From: Oceanobacillus salinisoli
GTDB taxonomy: Bacteria; Bacillota; Bacilli; Bacillales; Amphibacillaceae
NCBI RefSeq assembly: GCF_009733865.1
Contig: NZ_WOFB01000017.1
Coordinates: forward strand, 62,001 to 126,000
Direction: 5' to 3'
DNA: 64,000 nucleotides
Both the position numbers and the translations under genes were made by a program. Every line of letters starts with the position of its first letter. Positions within the stretch are counted from its first letter, which is position 1. A model generated the notes under the pieces. The model saw nothing but the letters and a program-made list of their open reading frames with translations, was not told where the DNA came from and ran no database searches. Shown piece by piece: positions 49,603-58,929 of this stretch.

Positions 49603-49721
49603 TTAGGAAAGTATAAATTTAGACAGGAAGAGGATTCGACGTAGCAAAAATTTTAATGTCTAAAGTATGAAAAACTATCCCATACCCATTCGCTAATAGA
49701 CGAGCGAATGGTTTTTTCTAA
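49603..49721 (+). repeat. R1 repeat copy D
   Basis: TTAGGAAAGTATAAATTTAG ... GGTTTTTTCTAA split by body with GGATTCGACGTAGCAAAAATT and CATTCGCTAATAGACGAGCG; same length as copies B and C. Confidence 0.85.
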
Positions 49722-49837
49722 TATGTTAAACGTGATGGAAATAAATCACGAAAGTAGAATCTATCAAATATTTTAGGTTATCCTCTAGGGACTTGTACAG
49801 AGTAAGAATGAATTTCATATAGAGAGAGGTGATGAAG

Positions 49838-50155
49838 ATGACAAAGCAGTTTATTGCTTATTTTAAAACAGAGGATGATTTATTATCTGCCCGAGCCAGC
49901 TTAAATACGGTGCGGACACATGATATAACAATCGATCAGGTTCAAAGGGACAACCATGGATATACATTTATCCCTTATGTTTCAATAAATTATACAACAT
50001 CCAATACGGGATTTACCGCATTTTATCAGGATGAGCAAGATGAGAGAGGCCAATTATTTGTGTTGGAAGGAGAGGCTGATGACAGGGACTATGATGATGT
50101 CATCAAAATCCTTAAGCAAAATGGTGGATATGAAAAAGGTGACCATATCATTTGA
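49838..50155 (+). CDS. Small conserved hypothetical protein
   Basis: A 105-residue alpha/beta protein: starts TKQFIAYFKTEDDLLSARA, ends YDDVIKILKQNGGYEKGDHII. The layout resembles small proteins with a two-repeat beta-alpha-beta fold but I do not recognise the family. ATG 49838 is chosen (GAGAGGTG six bases before); earlier GTG/ATG options overlap that site. It stands where yqhV would be in B. subtilis, but is not YqhV. Confidence 0.72.
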   Translation: MTKQFIAYFKTEDDLLSARASLNTVRTHDITIDQVQRDNHGYTFIPYVSINYTTSNTGFTAFYQDEQDERGQLFVLEGEADDRDYDDVIKILKQNGGYEKGDHII

Positions 50156-50312
50156 TATACCGCGTGGTTAACTAAATGTAAGAACTCCCTTGAAGAATTC
50201 GGGATGCTACAAGAATGATAAGTGGGTACATTCGTTTTTTTTCATCTAACAACCAATGGGATGAAAACCGCGCATTGGTTAACTCATTTACTAACTGAAG
50301 AGAAATTAATAT

Positions 50313-50345
50313 AAAAAATCCTAGATGTGTTTCTGGGATTTTTTC
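50313..50345 (+). terminator. Hairpin terminator
   Basis: AAAAAATCC/GGGATTTTTT with T-run; end of the preceding unit. Confidence 0.65.
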
Positions 50346-50351
50346 ATGTCA

Positions 50352-50400
50352 GCAGGAAAGTATAACATTTTGGCTAAGAAGCAAATGCGAGTTTTTTAAA
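50352..50400 (+). repeat. R1 repeat copy E, internally deleted
   Basis: AGGAAAGTATAACATTTTGGCTAAG then directly AAATGCGAGTTTTTTAA: both R1 ends with the middle lost. Confidence 0.6.
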
Positions 50401-50443
50401 TGTTTTCTTTATTTTACAATGGACGGTTAATAGAGAAAACTAG

Positions 50444-50472
50444 TCATATTTTGTCCTAGCTAACATACATTT
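50444..50472 (+). promoter_or_regulatory. Sigma-E promoter of spoIIIA operon
   Basis: TCATATT (50444-50450) and CATACATTT (50464-50472), 13 bases apart, match the sigma-E consensus and stand 35 bases before spoIIIAA, as expected for mother-cell expression. Confidence 0.75.
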
Positions 50473-50506
50473 TACTATATAACTACTAAAAAGAGAGGGT
50501 CCATTT

Positions 50507-51433
50507 ATGGATGAAATTATACGATTATTTCCGGATGAAATAAGACAAGCTATACAGACCAAAATTGGAAAAAGGTGGGACTTTCTGCAGGAAATACGAA
50601 TTCGTTTGTTTCAACCAATTGAACTTATTTTTGATAGGAATATAGAATGGATTCACCATGTGAAACCGAACAAGAAGGATGGAATATTCATCGTCAACCA
50701 ATTGAGTGAATTTTCATTATATCGCATGACTGATGAATTACGGGATGGATATATAACAATTGAGGGCGGACATCGTGTTGGTATAGCTGGAAGGGTGAAT
50801 ACCATCGGCGGTTCAGTCAAAGCACTTCAATATATTACGTTTTTTAATATTCGAATTGCCAAACAAAAAATTGGGGCCGCTACATCCATCCTTCCATATA
50901 TATATGATAAGCAATATAGGAATACGCTCATTGTAGGTGCACCACAAACTGGAAAAACAACACTTATTCGGGATGTGACGAGGATTATTTCCACTGGCTG
51001 GAAAAATGTACAAGCTCAAAAGGTTGGGGTCATTGACGAGCGTTCAGAAATAGCGGCTTCAATCAACGGGGTTCCACAGCATGATCTCGGATATCGAACG
51101 GACGTCATGGACGCTTGTCCGAAAGCAGAAGGGATGATGATGATGGTTCGTTCCATGTCTCCAGAAGTGATCGTCGTCGATGAAATTGGAAGCGAAGAAG
51201 ATATCGCTGCGTTGATGGAGGCGATTAATACTGGGGTGACGGTTATCTGCTCTATTCATGGACAAAACTTAATGGAATTAAAAAAGAGACCGTCTTTACA
51301 GGTTTTATTTCAACAGAAAGTTTTTCAGAGAATGATATTTCTGGAAAAATCGAGAAGGCCTACACGAATTAAAAAAGTGTATGACCAGAATGAAAAGGAA
51401 ATATCCGAGAATTTGAGGTTTGTCATAACATGA
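50507..51433 (+). CDS. spoIIIAA: Stage III sporulation ATPase SpoIIIAA
   Basis: A 308-residue secretion-type ATPase of the mother-cell feeding-tube (SpoIIIA-SpoIIQ) channel. Walker A VGAPQTGKTTLIRD (about residues 145-158), Walker B VIVVDEIGSEED; N-terminal EIRIRLFQPIEL. Start ATG 50507 behind GAGAGGG. First gene of the eight-gene operon; overlaps spoIIIAB by four bases. Confidence 0.96.
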   Translation: MDEIIRLFPDEIRQAIQTKIGKRWDFLQEIRIRLFQPIELIFDRNIEWIHHVKPNKKDGIFIVNQLSEFSLYRMTDELRDGYITIEGGHRVGIAGRVNTIGGSVKALQYITFFNIRIAKQKIGAATSILPYIYDKQYRNTLIVGAPQTGKTTLIRDVTRIISTGWKNVQAQKVGVIDERSEIAASINGVPQHDLGYRTDVMDACPKAEGMMMMVRSMSPEVIVVDEIGSEEDIAALMEAINTGVTVICSIHGQNLMELKKRPSLQVLFQQKVFQRMIFLEKSRRPTRIKKVYDQNEKEISENLRFVIT

Positions 51434-51942
51434 AATGGATAGGGGCTCTTCTATTAATAGGGACAACGACTTGGATTGGCTTTGACTGGAGCAGCCGTTT
51501 AGCCAATCGTCCGAAGCAGATTAGACAATTAAAAAATGCTTTACAAATATTAGAAGCTGAAATCGTCTATAGTCAGTTGCCGCTTAAGGAAGCATTTTTA
51601 AATATAGCTGGACAAATTCCAGAACCGGCGAAGTCTTTTTTTAGGGGATTGGGAAACGGATTAGATGATTCCACTATTGATTTATATAAGATTTGGAAGG
51701 AAAACGTAGATGTATTTATGCAAAATTCCAGTTTAGGAGCAAATGAAAAAGAAATCCTGTATCAATTTGGGAGAACATTAGGGCAACATGATTTTTACCA
51801 ACAGCAAAAGCATATTCAATTGACACTTTCTCATTTGGAAAGGGAACTGGAGGATGCGAGAGAGGAGCAATACAAATACAGTAAAATGGCAAAAAGTCTA
51901 GGTGTATTAGCCGGATTATTTATTGTGTTGTTGCTTATTTAG
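51430..51942 (+). CDS. spoIIIAB: Stage III sporulation protein SpoIIIAB
   Basis: A 170-residue GspF-like membrane protein. N-terminal segment WIGALLLIGTTTWIGFDW, C-terminal segment SLGVLAGLFIVLLLI, helical middle (LKNALQILEAEIVYSQLPLKEAF). Works with SpoIIIAA in the channel base. ATGA overlap with spoIIIAA. Confidence 0.95.
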   Translation: MKWIGALLLIGTTTWIGFDWSSRLANRPKQIRQLKNALQILEAEIVYSQLPLKEAFLNIAGQIPEPAKSFFRGLGNGLDDSTIDLYKIWKENVDVFMQNSSLGANEKEILYQFGRTLGQHDFYQQQKHIQLTLSHLERELEDAREEQYKYSKMAKSLGVLAGLFIVLLLI

Positions 51943-51960
51943 TAAGAAAGGAGATAGTCC

Positions 51961-52161
51961 ATGTTTACGGATGCGCAAGTATTATTCCAAATTGCTGGAA
52001 TTGGAATCATTGTTGCACTAATACATACCATCTTAAAACAAATGGGAAAAGAAGAAATCGCGCAATTTGCAACGTTAATCGGTTTTATTATTGTTCTTGT
52101 AATTGTTATCAATGGACTTTCTGATTTATTCAACCAGATTAAATCAGTATTTCTTTTCTAG
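51961..52161 (+). CDS. spoIIIAC: Stage III sporulation protein SpoIIIAC
   Basis: A 66-residue membrane protein with two segments (LFQIAGIGIIVALIHTILK; ATLIGFIIVLVIVINGL). Start ATG 51961 behind AAAGGAGATAG. Family length is about 65-70. Confidence 0.94.
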   Translation: MFTDAQVLFQIAGIGIIVALIHTILKQMGKEEIAQFATLIGFIIVLVIVINGLSDLFNQIKSVFLF

Positions 52162-52173
52162 GAGCAGGTAAAT

Positions 52174-52566
52174 ATGGATATTTTACAGATTGTGCTTCTC
52201 GGAATCATCGCCAGTATTTTATATATCGTCTTAAAAGACATCAATCGTTCCTTTGCGTTTTTCATCATTTTAATAACGGGCATTATTATCTTTCTGTCCA
52301 TTATTCAGCAAATTGCAATTATCTTTGAGTTAATTCAAGATCTCGGAAGAAATGCAAATGTAGAAGGTTTGTACATGGAAACTATCTTAAAAATCATTGG
52401 CATTGCTTACATCGCTGAAATTGGTGCAAGTCTGACAAAGGAAGCAGGACTGGAAGCTGTGGCAAAAAATATAGAGTTAGCTGGTAAGATTTTTATCCTA
52501 TTGCTCGCTGTACCAATTATAACAGCAGTAGTGGAAGCAATATTAAATTTTTTACCATCCGTATAA
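52174..52566 (+). CDS. spoIIIAD: Stage III sporulation protein SpoIIIAD
   Basis: A 130-residue membrane protein with four segments, related to SpoIIIAC in its last part (IGIAYIAEIGASLTKEAGLEAVAKNIELAGK is typical). Start ATG 52174 behind GGAGCAGG. Confidence 0.95.
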   Translation: MDILQIVLLGIIASILYIVLKDINRSFAFFIILITGIIIFLSIIQQIAIIFELIQDLGRNANVEGLYMETILKIIGIAYIAEIGASLTKEAGLEAVAKNIELAGKIFILLLAVPIITAVVEAILNFLPSV

Positions 52567-52608
52567 ATATGGTTAGGAAATCGTAATCGAAGGGGGAAAT
52601 CATAGTGA

Positions 52609-53784
52609 ATGAAATTAATTAAATATCAACGAATCTTCTTATTCACTTTTATTTTTCTCTTTATTGGACAAGCGCCTATTCAGGCGCAAACCGAACCTAT
52701 TGAAGTTACGGATTCCTTATTGGATGAAATATCATTAGATGGTGTTCAGGAATACTGGGATCAACTAGTACAGGAATACGGTGGCTATGTTCCCGAATTG
52801 GAAAAAACAAGTATCTATGAATTTATTAAGAGCCAGGATTCCTTTTCAATAAAAGCTGTTCTCATGGGTTTTGTGGAATATTTGTTCCATGAGATTATCC
52901 TGAACGGAAAATTGCTAGGTACACTACTGCTGCTCACTCTGTTTTCTACTCTATTACAGACGATGCATAACGCATTTGAAAAATCTTCAGTAAGTAAAAT
53001 CGCCTATTTTGTCGTTTATATCGTGCTCATCTTTTTGGCATTAAATAGTTTTTACGTTGCTGTATCTTATGTTGAGGATGCGATCCAGACGATGAGCAGC
53101 TTTATGATTGCATTATTACCCTTGGTACTGGGATTAATGGCAACCTTTGGGAATTTAGTTTCGGTATCTTTTTTTCATCCTATTATCATTTTTCTTATTA
53201 ACGTGAGTGGAGTTCTTGTTTCCAACTTTATTTTGCCTTTATTGTTTTTATCCGCCATTCTCACCATTGTCAGCAGTGTAAGTGAGAATTATAAGGTGAC
53301 ACATTTAGCCAATTTATTTAAATCAGTGGGGATGGGTGTGCTAGGTGTTTTTCTGACCATATTTTTAGGTGTTATTTCTGTTCAGGGGACAGCCAGTGCC
53401 ATTCAAGATGGTGTTGCGATGAAAACAGCAAAATTTATTACTGGTAATTTCATACCTGTTGTTGGACGTACATTTACTGATGCAACAGATACGATATTAA
53501 GTGCCTCTTTGCTGTTAAAAAATGCAGTGGGCGTTGTAGGGTTAGTGATTGTTTTACTTATTGCTTTATTTCCAGCTTTGAAGGTTGCTGCCATCGCCAT
53601 TATTTATAAGATTGCCGCTGCAGTCTTACAGCCAGTAGGGGACGGACCTGTTATTTCTACACTAAATACAATCAGTAATTATATTTTGTTTGTACTCGCA
53701 TGTCTTTTAGCCGTATCGATTATGTTTTTCCTGGCCATTGTCATTATTGTGGTCGCCAGTAATCTTACAATGCTCTTACGATAG
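52609..53784 (+). CDS. spoIIIAE: Stage III sporulation protein SpoIIIAE
   Basis: A 391-residue polytopic membrane protein with a signal sequence (FLFTFIFLFIGQAPIQAQ) and about seven further membrane segments; the WDQLVQEYGGYVPELE region lies outside. Hypothesised permease-like part of the channel. Start ATG 52609; the GGGGGA site is about 12 bases away, slightly long, and the nearby GTG stops after five codons. Confidence 0.95.
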   Translation: MKLIKYQRIFLFTFIFLFIGQAPIQAQTEPIEVTDSLLDEISLDGVQEYWDQLVQEYGGYVPELEKTSIYEFIKSQDSFSIKAVLMGFVEYLFHEIILNGKLLGTLLLLTLFSTLLQTMHNAFEKSSVSKIAYFVVYIVLIFLALNSFYVAVSYVEDAIQTMSSFMIALLPLVLGLMATFGNLVSVSFFHPIIIFLINVSGVLVSNFILPLLFLSAILTIVSSVSENYKVTHLANLFKSVGMGVLGVFLTIFLGVISVQGTASAIQDGVAMKTAKFITGNFIPVVGRTFTDATDTILSASLLLKNAVGVVGLVIVLLIALFPALKVAAIAIIYKIAAAVLQPVGDGPVISTLNTISNYILFVLACLLAVSIMFFLAIVIIVVASNLTMLLR

Positions 53785-53794
53785 GATGGTGGAA

Positions 53795-54418
53795 ATGGAC
53801 ATATTAATACAGTGGGTAACACAGATTATACTATTCATCATTCTAGCTACCATCATCGATTTGCTAATACCTGCAACAGCGATGAAAAAATATATTAAAC
53901 TAGTTGTTGGCTTAATTCTCATCCTTATTTTACTAAAACCAATTTTTTATGTTTTTAATATGGATATTGAAAGTGCGCTAAATGCCTCATTTCAACAGAT
54001 TGATCAAGCTAACAGCAATAATGAATCTGTAGAAAATTTAATCGAATTTCAAAAAAAAGAGATAGAAAGCAAACAAGATGCATATATTTTAGAACAAATG
54101 GCTGTCCAATTAGTAGATATTGCCGAAGACCCTTTAAAAGAAGAACATCAAGTAGAAATAACCGATGTTCAATTTCAGTTCCTGCCAAATGAGGAACTTA
54201 CTTATGAAGGTCTTGAAGAAGTCATTGTCTATGTAAGAGATTTTGAAGAAGGGGAGGGAGAAGCTAGCGCAGTTGAAGATGTTGTAATTAATACAGATGA
54301 TTCAGCAGAAAAAAAAGAAGAGGACAGACATGATGACCAAATTAAAACACTATTACAAGAAGTTTGGGAACTTACCGACAAAGAAATAACGATTTATTGG
54401 GAGGGAGGGGCATCTTGA
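53795..54418 (+). CDS. spoIIIAF: Stage III sporulation protein SpoIIIAF
   Basis: A 207-residue protein: two membrane segments at the N-terminus (ILIQWVTQIILFIILATIIDLL; KLVVGLILILILLKPIF), then a soluble ring-forming domain rich in Glu. ATG 53795 (GGTGG in front) gives the normal length; earlier ATGs lie inside spoIIIAE. Overlaps spoIIIAG start by four bases. Confidence 0.93.
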   Translation: MDILIQWVTQIILFIILATIIDLLIPATAMKKYIKLVVGLILILILLKPIFYVFNMDIESALNASFQQIDQANSNNESVENLIEFQKKEIESKQDAYILEQMAVQLVDIAEDPLKEEHQVEITDVQFQFLPNEELTYEGLEEVIVYVRDFEEGEGEASAVEDVVINTDDSAEKKEEDRHDDQIKTLLQEVWELTDKEITIYWEGGAS

Positions 54419-55050
54419 AAAAATTATTTGAAAAATTTTTTCAGTCAAAGAATCCACAGGATGGCAAAAATGTCTCCAATAAAGCTGGCTATGTTGTCAT
54501 TCTAGGTCTGATTGGCGTTCTTCTTATCTTCTTAAGCAATGTATTTTCATCACCTGAAGAAGAGGCAGACAATAATCAGCCGATAGAACAAACCCAGACA
54601 GAAGATGTACAGGCATCTAATGGGGAGGAATCTGATAAAACTTCAGATGTTGAAGAGCTGGAAAAAAGCTTCAAAGAGGATTTAGAGGAAATGCTGAATA
54701 AAATACAAGGTGTATCCGAAGCAGAGGTGATGGTTAACTTAGCCTCGACCAATGTTAAAGTTTATGAAAAAAATATTATAAAAGGGCAACAAACAACAGA
54801 TGAAACAGACCAAAATGGCGGGACAAGAAAAGTAGAAGATCATACAGAAGAAACACAGGTTGTTTTTATCAGACAAGGTGATAGAGAGGTTCCATTACTT
54901 GTTAAGACGGAAAAGCCTGACGTAAGCGGAGTATTTGTTGTAGCTAAGGGGGCAGATCATGCAACAGTAAAAAAGTGGATTGTAGAGGCGGTTTCAAGAG
55001 TATTGGATGTTCCAACACATAGGGTTTCAGTAATGCCTAAAAGCAATTAA
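54415..55050 (+). CDS. spoIIIAG: Stage III sporulation protein SpoIIIAG
   Basis: A 211-residue ring-forming channel protein: one membrane segment (GYVVILGLIGVLLIFLSNVF), a low-complexity acidic linker, and the ring-building motif domain (EEMLNKIQGVSEAEVMVNLAST; WIVEAVSRVLDVPTHRVSVMPK). TTG 54415 is the start behind GAGGGAGGGG, with TTGA overlap on spoIIIAF. Confidence 0.94.
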   Translation: MKKLFEKFFQSKNPQDGKNVSNKAGYVVILGLIGVLLIFLSNVFSSPEEEADNNQPIEQTQTEDVQASNGEESDKTSDVEELEKSFKEDLEEMLNKIQGVSEAEVMVNLASTNVKVYEKNIIKGQQTTDETDQNGGTRKVEDHTEETQVVFIRQGDREVPLLVKTEKPDVSGVFVVAKGADHATVKKWIVEAVSRVLDVPTHRVSVMPKSN

Positions 55051-55064
55051 GAGGAGGAAGAAAA

Positions 55065-55631
55065 ATGTTAAAAAAACAAACAGTTTGGTTATTGACAATG
55101 TTAAGTTTAATGATTGTGTTAAGTGTCTATTATATGATTTCTCCGGATAACAATGATTTGGCTTATATCGATAATGGACAACCAGCAACAGAGCCAGCGG
55201 CTTCGACTGACGTGCAAATAACGGATGAAGAAATGGAAGAGACAGAAGTAGATGAGATGGCAAATATCGGTGGCGACGAATTGTTTACAACGATTCGTAT
55301 GGAAGTTCAGGATGAAAGAAGCATGACTAAATCACGTCTGGAAGAAATTGTAGCATCCAGTTCAGCAAGCGCAGAAGAAAAAGATGAAGCATTAAGAGAA
55401 ATTGATGAATTAGAAGATGCATCTAAGAAGGAGAGAATCTTGGAAGAAACGATTTTATCTTCAGCTGAATTTCAAGACGTACTTGTACGTTCCGAAGAAG
55501 ATAAGGTTCATGTACATGTAAAAGCAGAGGAATTATCAGGAACGGAAGCAAATGATATTATGCGAATGGTATATGATGAGTTTGGAGAAATTACAGTAGA
55601 TGTTGTGATTCAACCAATAGATAATGAATAA
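55065..55631 (+). CDS. spoIIIAH: Stage III sporulation protein SpoIIIAH
   Basis: A 188-residue protein: one N-terminal membrane segment (TVWLLTMLSLMIVLSVYYMI), an acidic linker and a C-terminal ring-building domain that pairs with forespore SpoIIQ. Start ATG 55065 behind AGAGGAGG. Last gene of the operon. Slightly shorter than B. subtilis (218). Confidence 0.95.
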   Translation: MLKKQTVWLLTMLSLMIVLSVYYMISPDNNDLAYIDNGQPATEPAASTDVQITDEEMEETEVDEMANIGGDELFTTIRMEVQDERSMTKSRLEEIVASSSASAEEKDEALREIDELEDASKKERILEETILSSAEFQDVLVRSEEDKVHVHVKAEELSGTEANDIMRMVYDEFGEITVDVVIQPIDNE

Positions 55632-55650
55632 ATAATTTTTAAATAAGATA

Positions 55651-55687
55651 AGATCCAGGCTGCTGTTGAGCGTCTGGATTTTTATTT
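55651..55687 (+). terminator. Terminator of spoIIIA operon
   Basis: ATCCAG/CTGGAT stem with TTTTTATTT. The rest of the 55632-55988 gap is the accB leader; TATAAT at 55832-55837 is a likely -10. Confidence 0.75.
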
Positions 55688-55988
55688 CGGAAAGGTGTGA
55701 AGTGCTTTGACAGTTTTTGCTTTCATTGCTAAATCATCGAAAAGTAAAATTTTTAAATAAATGAATTTCATGTCAACAGATCATTACGTATGCTTGTTCT
55801 TGTATTATTCGCTTTAAGCGTTAATCACTGATATAATTGGTATAAAAGTGTTTTAAGAATATTGACTATACTTATATTGTTTAATTAAACCTTGATGTAC
55901 ATTACTATATTATCGTAAAATAATAAAAGGTGATTTTAGTACCTAATAATAAATGGACATATATCATAATATAAAGGGAGTGCCAGTC

Positions 55989-56495
55989 ATGTTAAAAATC
56001 CAGGAAATAAGGGAACTAATAAAATTGATTGATCAATCTGATATCAATGAATTTACATATGAATCAGACGGGACCACTGTAACAATGAAAAAATCAGGAA
56101 ATGAAGCAGTGATACAAAAGGAAGTATTGACAAATGTTCCAAACGAACCGACTACATTAGTCAATACTACCCCACAACCAGCTGTGAAGGAAGACACTGT
56201 AAGGGCAGAGTCTCCAGCAGCAAAAGAAGAACAGAGGGAAGCAGCATCAGATGCAGACTATGAAATCGTATCACCAATGGTTGGAACCTTCTATAATTCT
56301 CCAAATCCAGAAAGTGATCCATATGTAATAAAAGGAAGCAAAGTGCAAAAAGATACGGTTGTCTGCATTGTGGAAGCAATGAAACTGTTTAATGAAATTG
56401 AAGCAGAGGTTACAGGTGAAATTGTAGAGGTATTAGTAGAAAATGGTGAACTGGTAGAATACGGACAACCATTGTTTAAAGTGAAGACAAAGTAA
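55989..56495 (+). CDS. accB: Biotin carboxyl carrier protein of acetyl-CoA carboxylase
   Basis: A 168-residue carrier that moves CO2 on biotin between AccC and AccAD, the first step of fatty-acid synthesis. N-terminal [19 protein letters not shown], a flexible Pro/Ala/Glu linker, and the biotinyl domain with Lys in [10 protein letters not shown]. Start ATG 55989 behind AAAGGGAGTG; an upstream ATG lacks a site. 13 bases before accC. Confidence 0.96.
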   Translation: MLKIQEIRELIKLIDQSDINEFTYESDGTTVTMKKSGNEAVIQKEVLTNVPNEPTTLVNTTPQPAVKEDTVRAESPAAKEEQREAASDADYEIVSPMVGTFYNSPNPESDPYVIKGSKVQKDTVVCIVEAMKLFNEIEAEVTGEIVEVLVENGELVEYGQPLFKVKTK

Positions 56496-56508
56496 GGGGT
56501 TGGAAGAA

Positions 56509-57861
56509 TTGATTAAGAAACTGCTAATTGCGAATAGAGGAGAAATTGCAGTCCGTATCATACGTGCATGCAAAGAACTGGGAATAGAATCAGTGGCTGT
56601 ATATTCAGAAGCGGATAAAGATGCGTTACATGTACAGTTAGCAGATGAGGCGTATTGTATCGGTCCTAAGTTAAGTAAAGACAGCTACCTTAATTTTACT
56701 AATATAATGAGCGTTGCTACTTTAACAGAGGTTGATGCCATTCATCCGGGTTACGGATTTTTAGCTGAGAATGCAGACTTCGCTGAGATTTGTAAAGCAT
56801 GTAATATCGCATTCGTCGGCCCAACACCGGAAGCTATTCAAAAAATGGGTATAAAAGATGTTGCAAGGGAAACGATGAAAAATGCAAATGTACCGATTGT
56901 ACCAGGATCTGACGGAATTGTAGAAAGTGAAGAAGAAGCATTGGAAGTAGCAAACGAGATCGGTTTTCCTGTAATCATTAAAGCAACAGCCGGTGGGGGC
57001 GGAAAGGGTATACGTGTAGCAAGAACGGAAGAAGATTTAATCAAAGGTATTCGAGTTACTCAGAAAGAGGCAGAAACTGCCTTTGGTAATCCGGGTGTAT
57101 ACATTGAAAAGTTCATAGAAGATTTTCGTCATGTTGAAATTCAAGTATTGGCAGATGCATATGGAAATGTAGTACACTTAGGTGAAAGGGATTGCTCGAT
57201 TCAAAGAAGGCTTCAAAAATTAATCGAAGAAACCCCTTCTCCAGCCTTAACTCCAGATATAAGGAAAAAAATGGGTGATGCATCTGTGAAAGCTGCGAAA
57301 GCAGTAGACTATGTTGGTGCAGGTACTATTGAATATATCTTTGATAGAAATACAAATGAGTTTTACTTTATGGAAATGAATACAAGAATTCAAGTAGAAC
57401 ACCCAGTTACTGAAATGGTTACCGGAGTGGATTTAATTAAAGAACAAATAAAAATTGCTGATAATGAAAAACTTTCCATAAAACAGGAGGATATTAGCTT
57501 AGAGGGGCATGCTATTGAATGTAGAATTAATGCAGAGGATCCTTTTAGAAACTTCATGCCATCAGCCGGCAATATTAATATGTACTTAGCTCCAGGTGGA
57601 CTGGGTGTCCGAGTGGATTCAGCGGCGTATACTGGCTATCAGATTCCTCCATATTATGATTCCATGATTGCAAAACTTATCACTTATGCTCCAACCCGTG
57701 AGGAAGCAATCAAACGCATGAAACGTGCATTGGATGAGTTCGTTGTGGAGGGTGTTCATACAACAATTCCATTTCATAGCTTAATTATGGAACATGAGGT
57801 TTTTATAAAAGGAGATTTTAATACAAACTTCCTTGAAGAAAATCCAATCATAGAGAAATAA
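56509..57861 (+). CDS. accC: Biotin carboxylase subunit of acetyl-CoA carboxylase
   Basis: A 450-residue ATP-grasp enzyme that carboxylates biotin on Acc[20 protein letters not shown] at the N-terminus, [17 protein letters not shown] loop [12 protein letters not shown], and [21 protein letters not shown] 56509 is the start: AAGGGG lies nine bases before it and the length then equals B. subtilis AccC; the TTG at 56500 touches that site. Confidence 0.96.
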   Translation: MIKKLLIANRGEIAVRIIRACKELGIESVAVYSEADKDALHVQLADEAYCIGPKLSKDSYLNFTNIMSVATLTEVDAIHPGYGFLAENADFAEICKACNIAFVGPTPEAIQKMGIKDVARETMKNANVPIVPGSDGIVESEEEALEVANEIGFPVIIKATAGGGGKGIRVARTEEDLIKGIRVTQKEAETAFGNPGVYIEKFIEDFRHVEIQVLADAYGNVVHLGERDCSIQRRLQKLIEETPSPALTPDIRKKMGDASVKAAKAVDYVGAGTIEYIFDRNTNEFYFMEMNTRIQVEHPVTEMVTGVDLIKEQIKIADNEKLSIKQEDISLEGHAIECRINAEDPFRNFMPSAGNINMYLAPGGLGVRVDSAAYTGYQIPPYYDSMIAKLITYAPTREEAIKRMKRALDEFVVEGVHTTIPFHSLIMEHEVFIKGDFNTNFLEENPIIEK

Positions 57862-57900
57862 AAATAAATTTTATTTTTATACGAATTTAGGAGTGATGTC

Positions 57901-58293
57901 ATGAGTGAACAGCCATTGTTAAAAGTAAGTGAGGATTCCGCTTTAGGAAAGGTTGAAATTGCTCCGGAAGTAATTGAGGTAATTGCGGGTATCGCAGCGA
58001 CAGAAGTAGAAGAACTTTATGCGATGAGAGGGAATTTTGCTTCGGGTGTTGTAGAACGTTTAGGAAAGAAAACACATAGCAAAGGGGTAAAAGTGGAATT
58101 AACAGAAGATGGAGTTACCGTTGATTTGTATGTCATCTTAAACTTTGGTGTATCGATTCCACAAGTTGCCCAAAAAATCCAAACGAATATCCGGCATTCA
58201 CTAAAGTATATGACAGCTCTCGAAATTGCAGAAGTTAATGTACATGTCGTAGGTATGAATATGGATGGCAATGAAAACCCTCAGGAAGAATAA
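57901..58293 (+). CDS. yqhY: Asp23/Gls24 family protein YqhY
   Basis: A 130-residue protein of the Asp23 family: GKVEIAPEVIEVIAGIAATEVEELYAM at the N-terminus, VDLYVILNFGVSIPQVAQKIQTNI in the middle. In B. subtilis YqhY is encoded with accBC and affects acetyl-CoA carboxylase activity. Start ATG 57901 behind TAGGAGTGATG; 39 bases after accC. Confidence 0.94.
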   Translation: MSEQPLLKVSEDSALGKVEIAPEVIEVIAGIAATEVEELYAMRGNFASGVVERLGKKTHSKGVKVELTEDGVTVDLYVILNFGVSIPQVAQKIQTNIRHSLKYMTALEIAEVNVHVVGMNMDGNENPQEE

Positions 58294-58296
58294 AAA

Positions 58297-58337
58297 ATGA
58301 AGGTCAAAGGATACTATCTTTTGACCTTCATTTTTTA
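58297..58337 (+). terminator. Terminator of accBC-yqhY
   Basis: AATGAAGGTCAAA/TTTGACCTTCATT stem, T6. Confidence 0.88.
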
Positions 58338-58345
58338 GTTCCACA

Positions 58346-58405
58346 TTAGGAGTATAAAATTTTATGTGAGTTCTCCAAGCAATAAGCTAAAAGACGATAG
58401 TTACT
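58346..58405 (+). repeat. R1 repeat copy F, decayed
   Basis: TTAGGAGTATAAAATTTTATG ... GCTAAAAGACGATAG: the left end and part of the body of R1, right end lost. Confidence 0.5.
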
Positions 58406-58534
58406 TCAACATGTAAAAAGGTAAGAAATCTAGTCCCTTTATAGTGAAGTACCAAGTTTTCTAGCCATTTTCTAGCTTTGCATAATTAATCATGTTATTA
58501 TTTTGTAGAGAAGATGTAAAAGGAGTAAAAACCG

Positions 58535-58915
58535 ATGAATCGACATACTGCAAGAGAAAAAGCATTTCAGATTATATTTCAAATGGATATAAATGAAGTG
58601 GAACCAAAAGAGGCTATCCAATCTACTTTAGAAACTGATAAAATAAATGACTTTTTACTGTCCCTTGTTAACGGTGTTACGGAAAACAAGCAGAAGATAG
58701 ATGCCATTTTGACAGAGCATTTAGAGAATTGGACACTAAATCGAATCGCATCCGTAGAACGTAGTATTTTACGTATTGCAACATATGAAATCAAATTTAT
58801 GGACGACATACCGAATAATGTTTCCATTAATGAAGCAATTGAGTTAGCAAATAAATTTGGCGATGAAAAATCCGGGAAATTTATAAATGGTGTGTTGTCT
58901 AAAATTATAGCTTAA
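58535..58915 (+). CDS. nusB: Transcription antitermination factor NusB
   Basis: A 126-residue all-helical RNA-binding factor that, with NusE, supports rRNA antitermination. [39 protein letters not shown] and [30 protein letters not shown] are diagnostic. Start ATG 58535 behind AAAGGAG. 14 bases before folD. Confidence 0.97.
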   Translation: MNRHTAREKAFQIIFQMDINEVEPKEAIQSTLETDKINDFLLSLVNGVTENKQKIDAILTEHLENWTLNRIASVERSILRIATYEIKFMDDIPNNVSINEAIELANKFGDEKSGKFINGVLSKIIA

Positions 58916-58929
58916 AAGGGGAAATAGAG

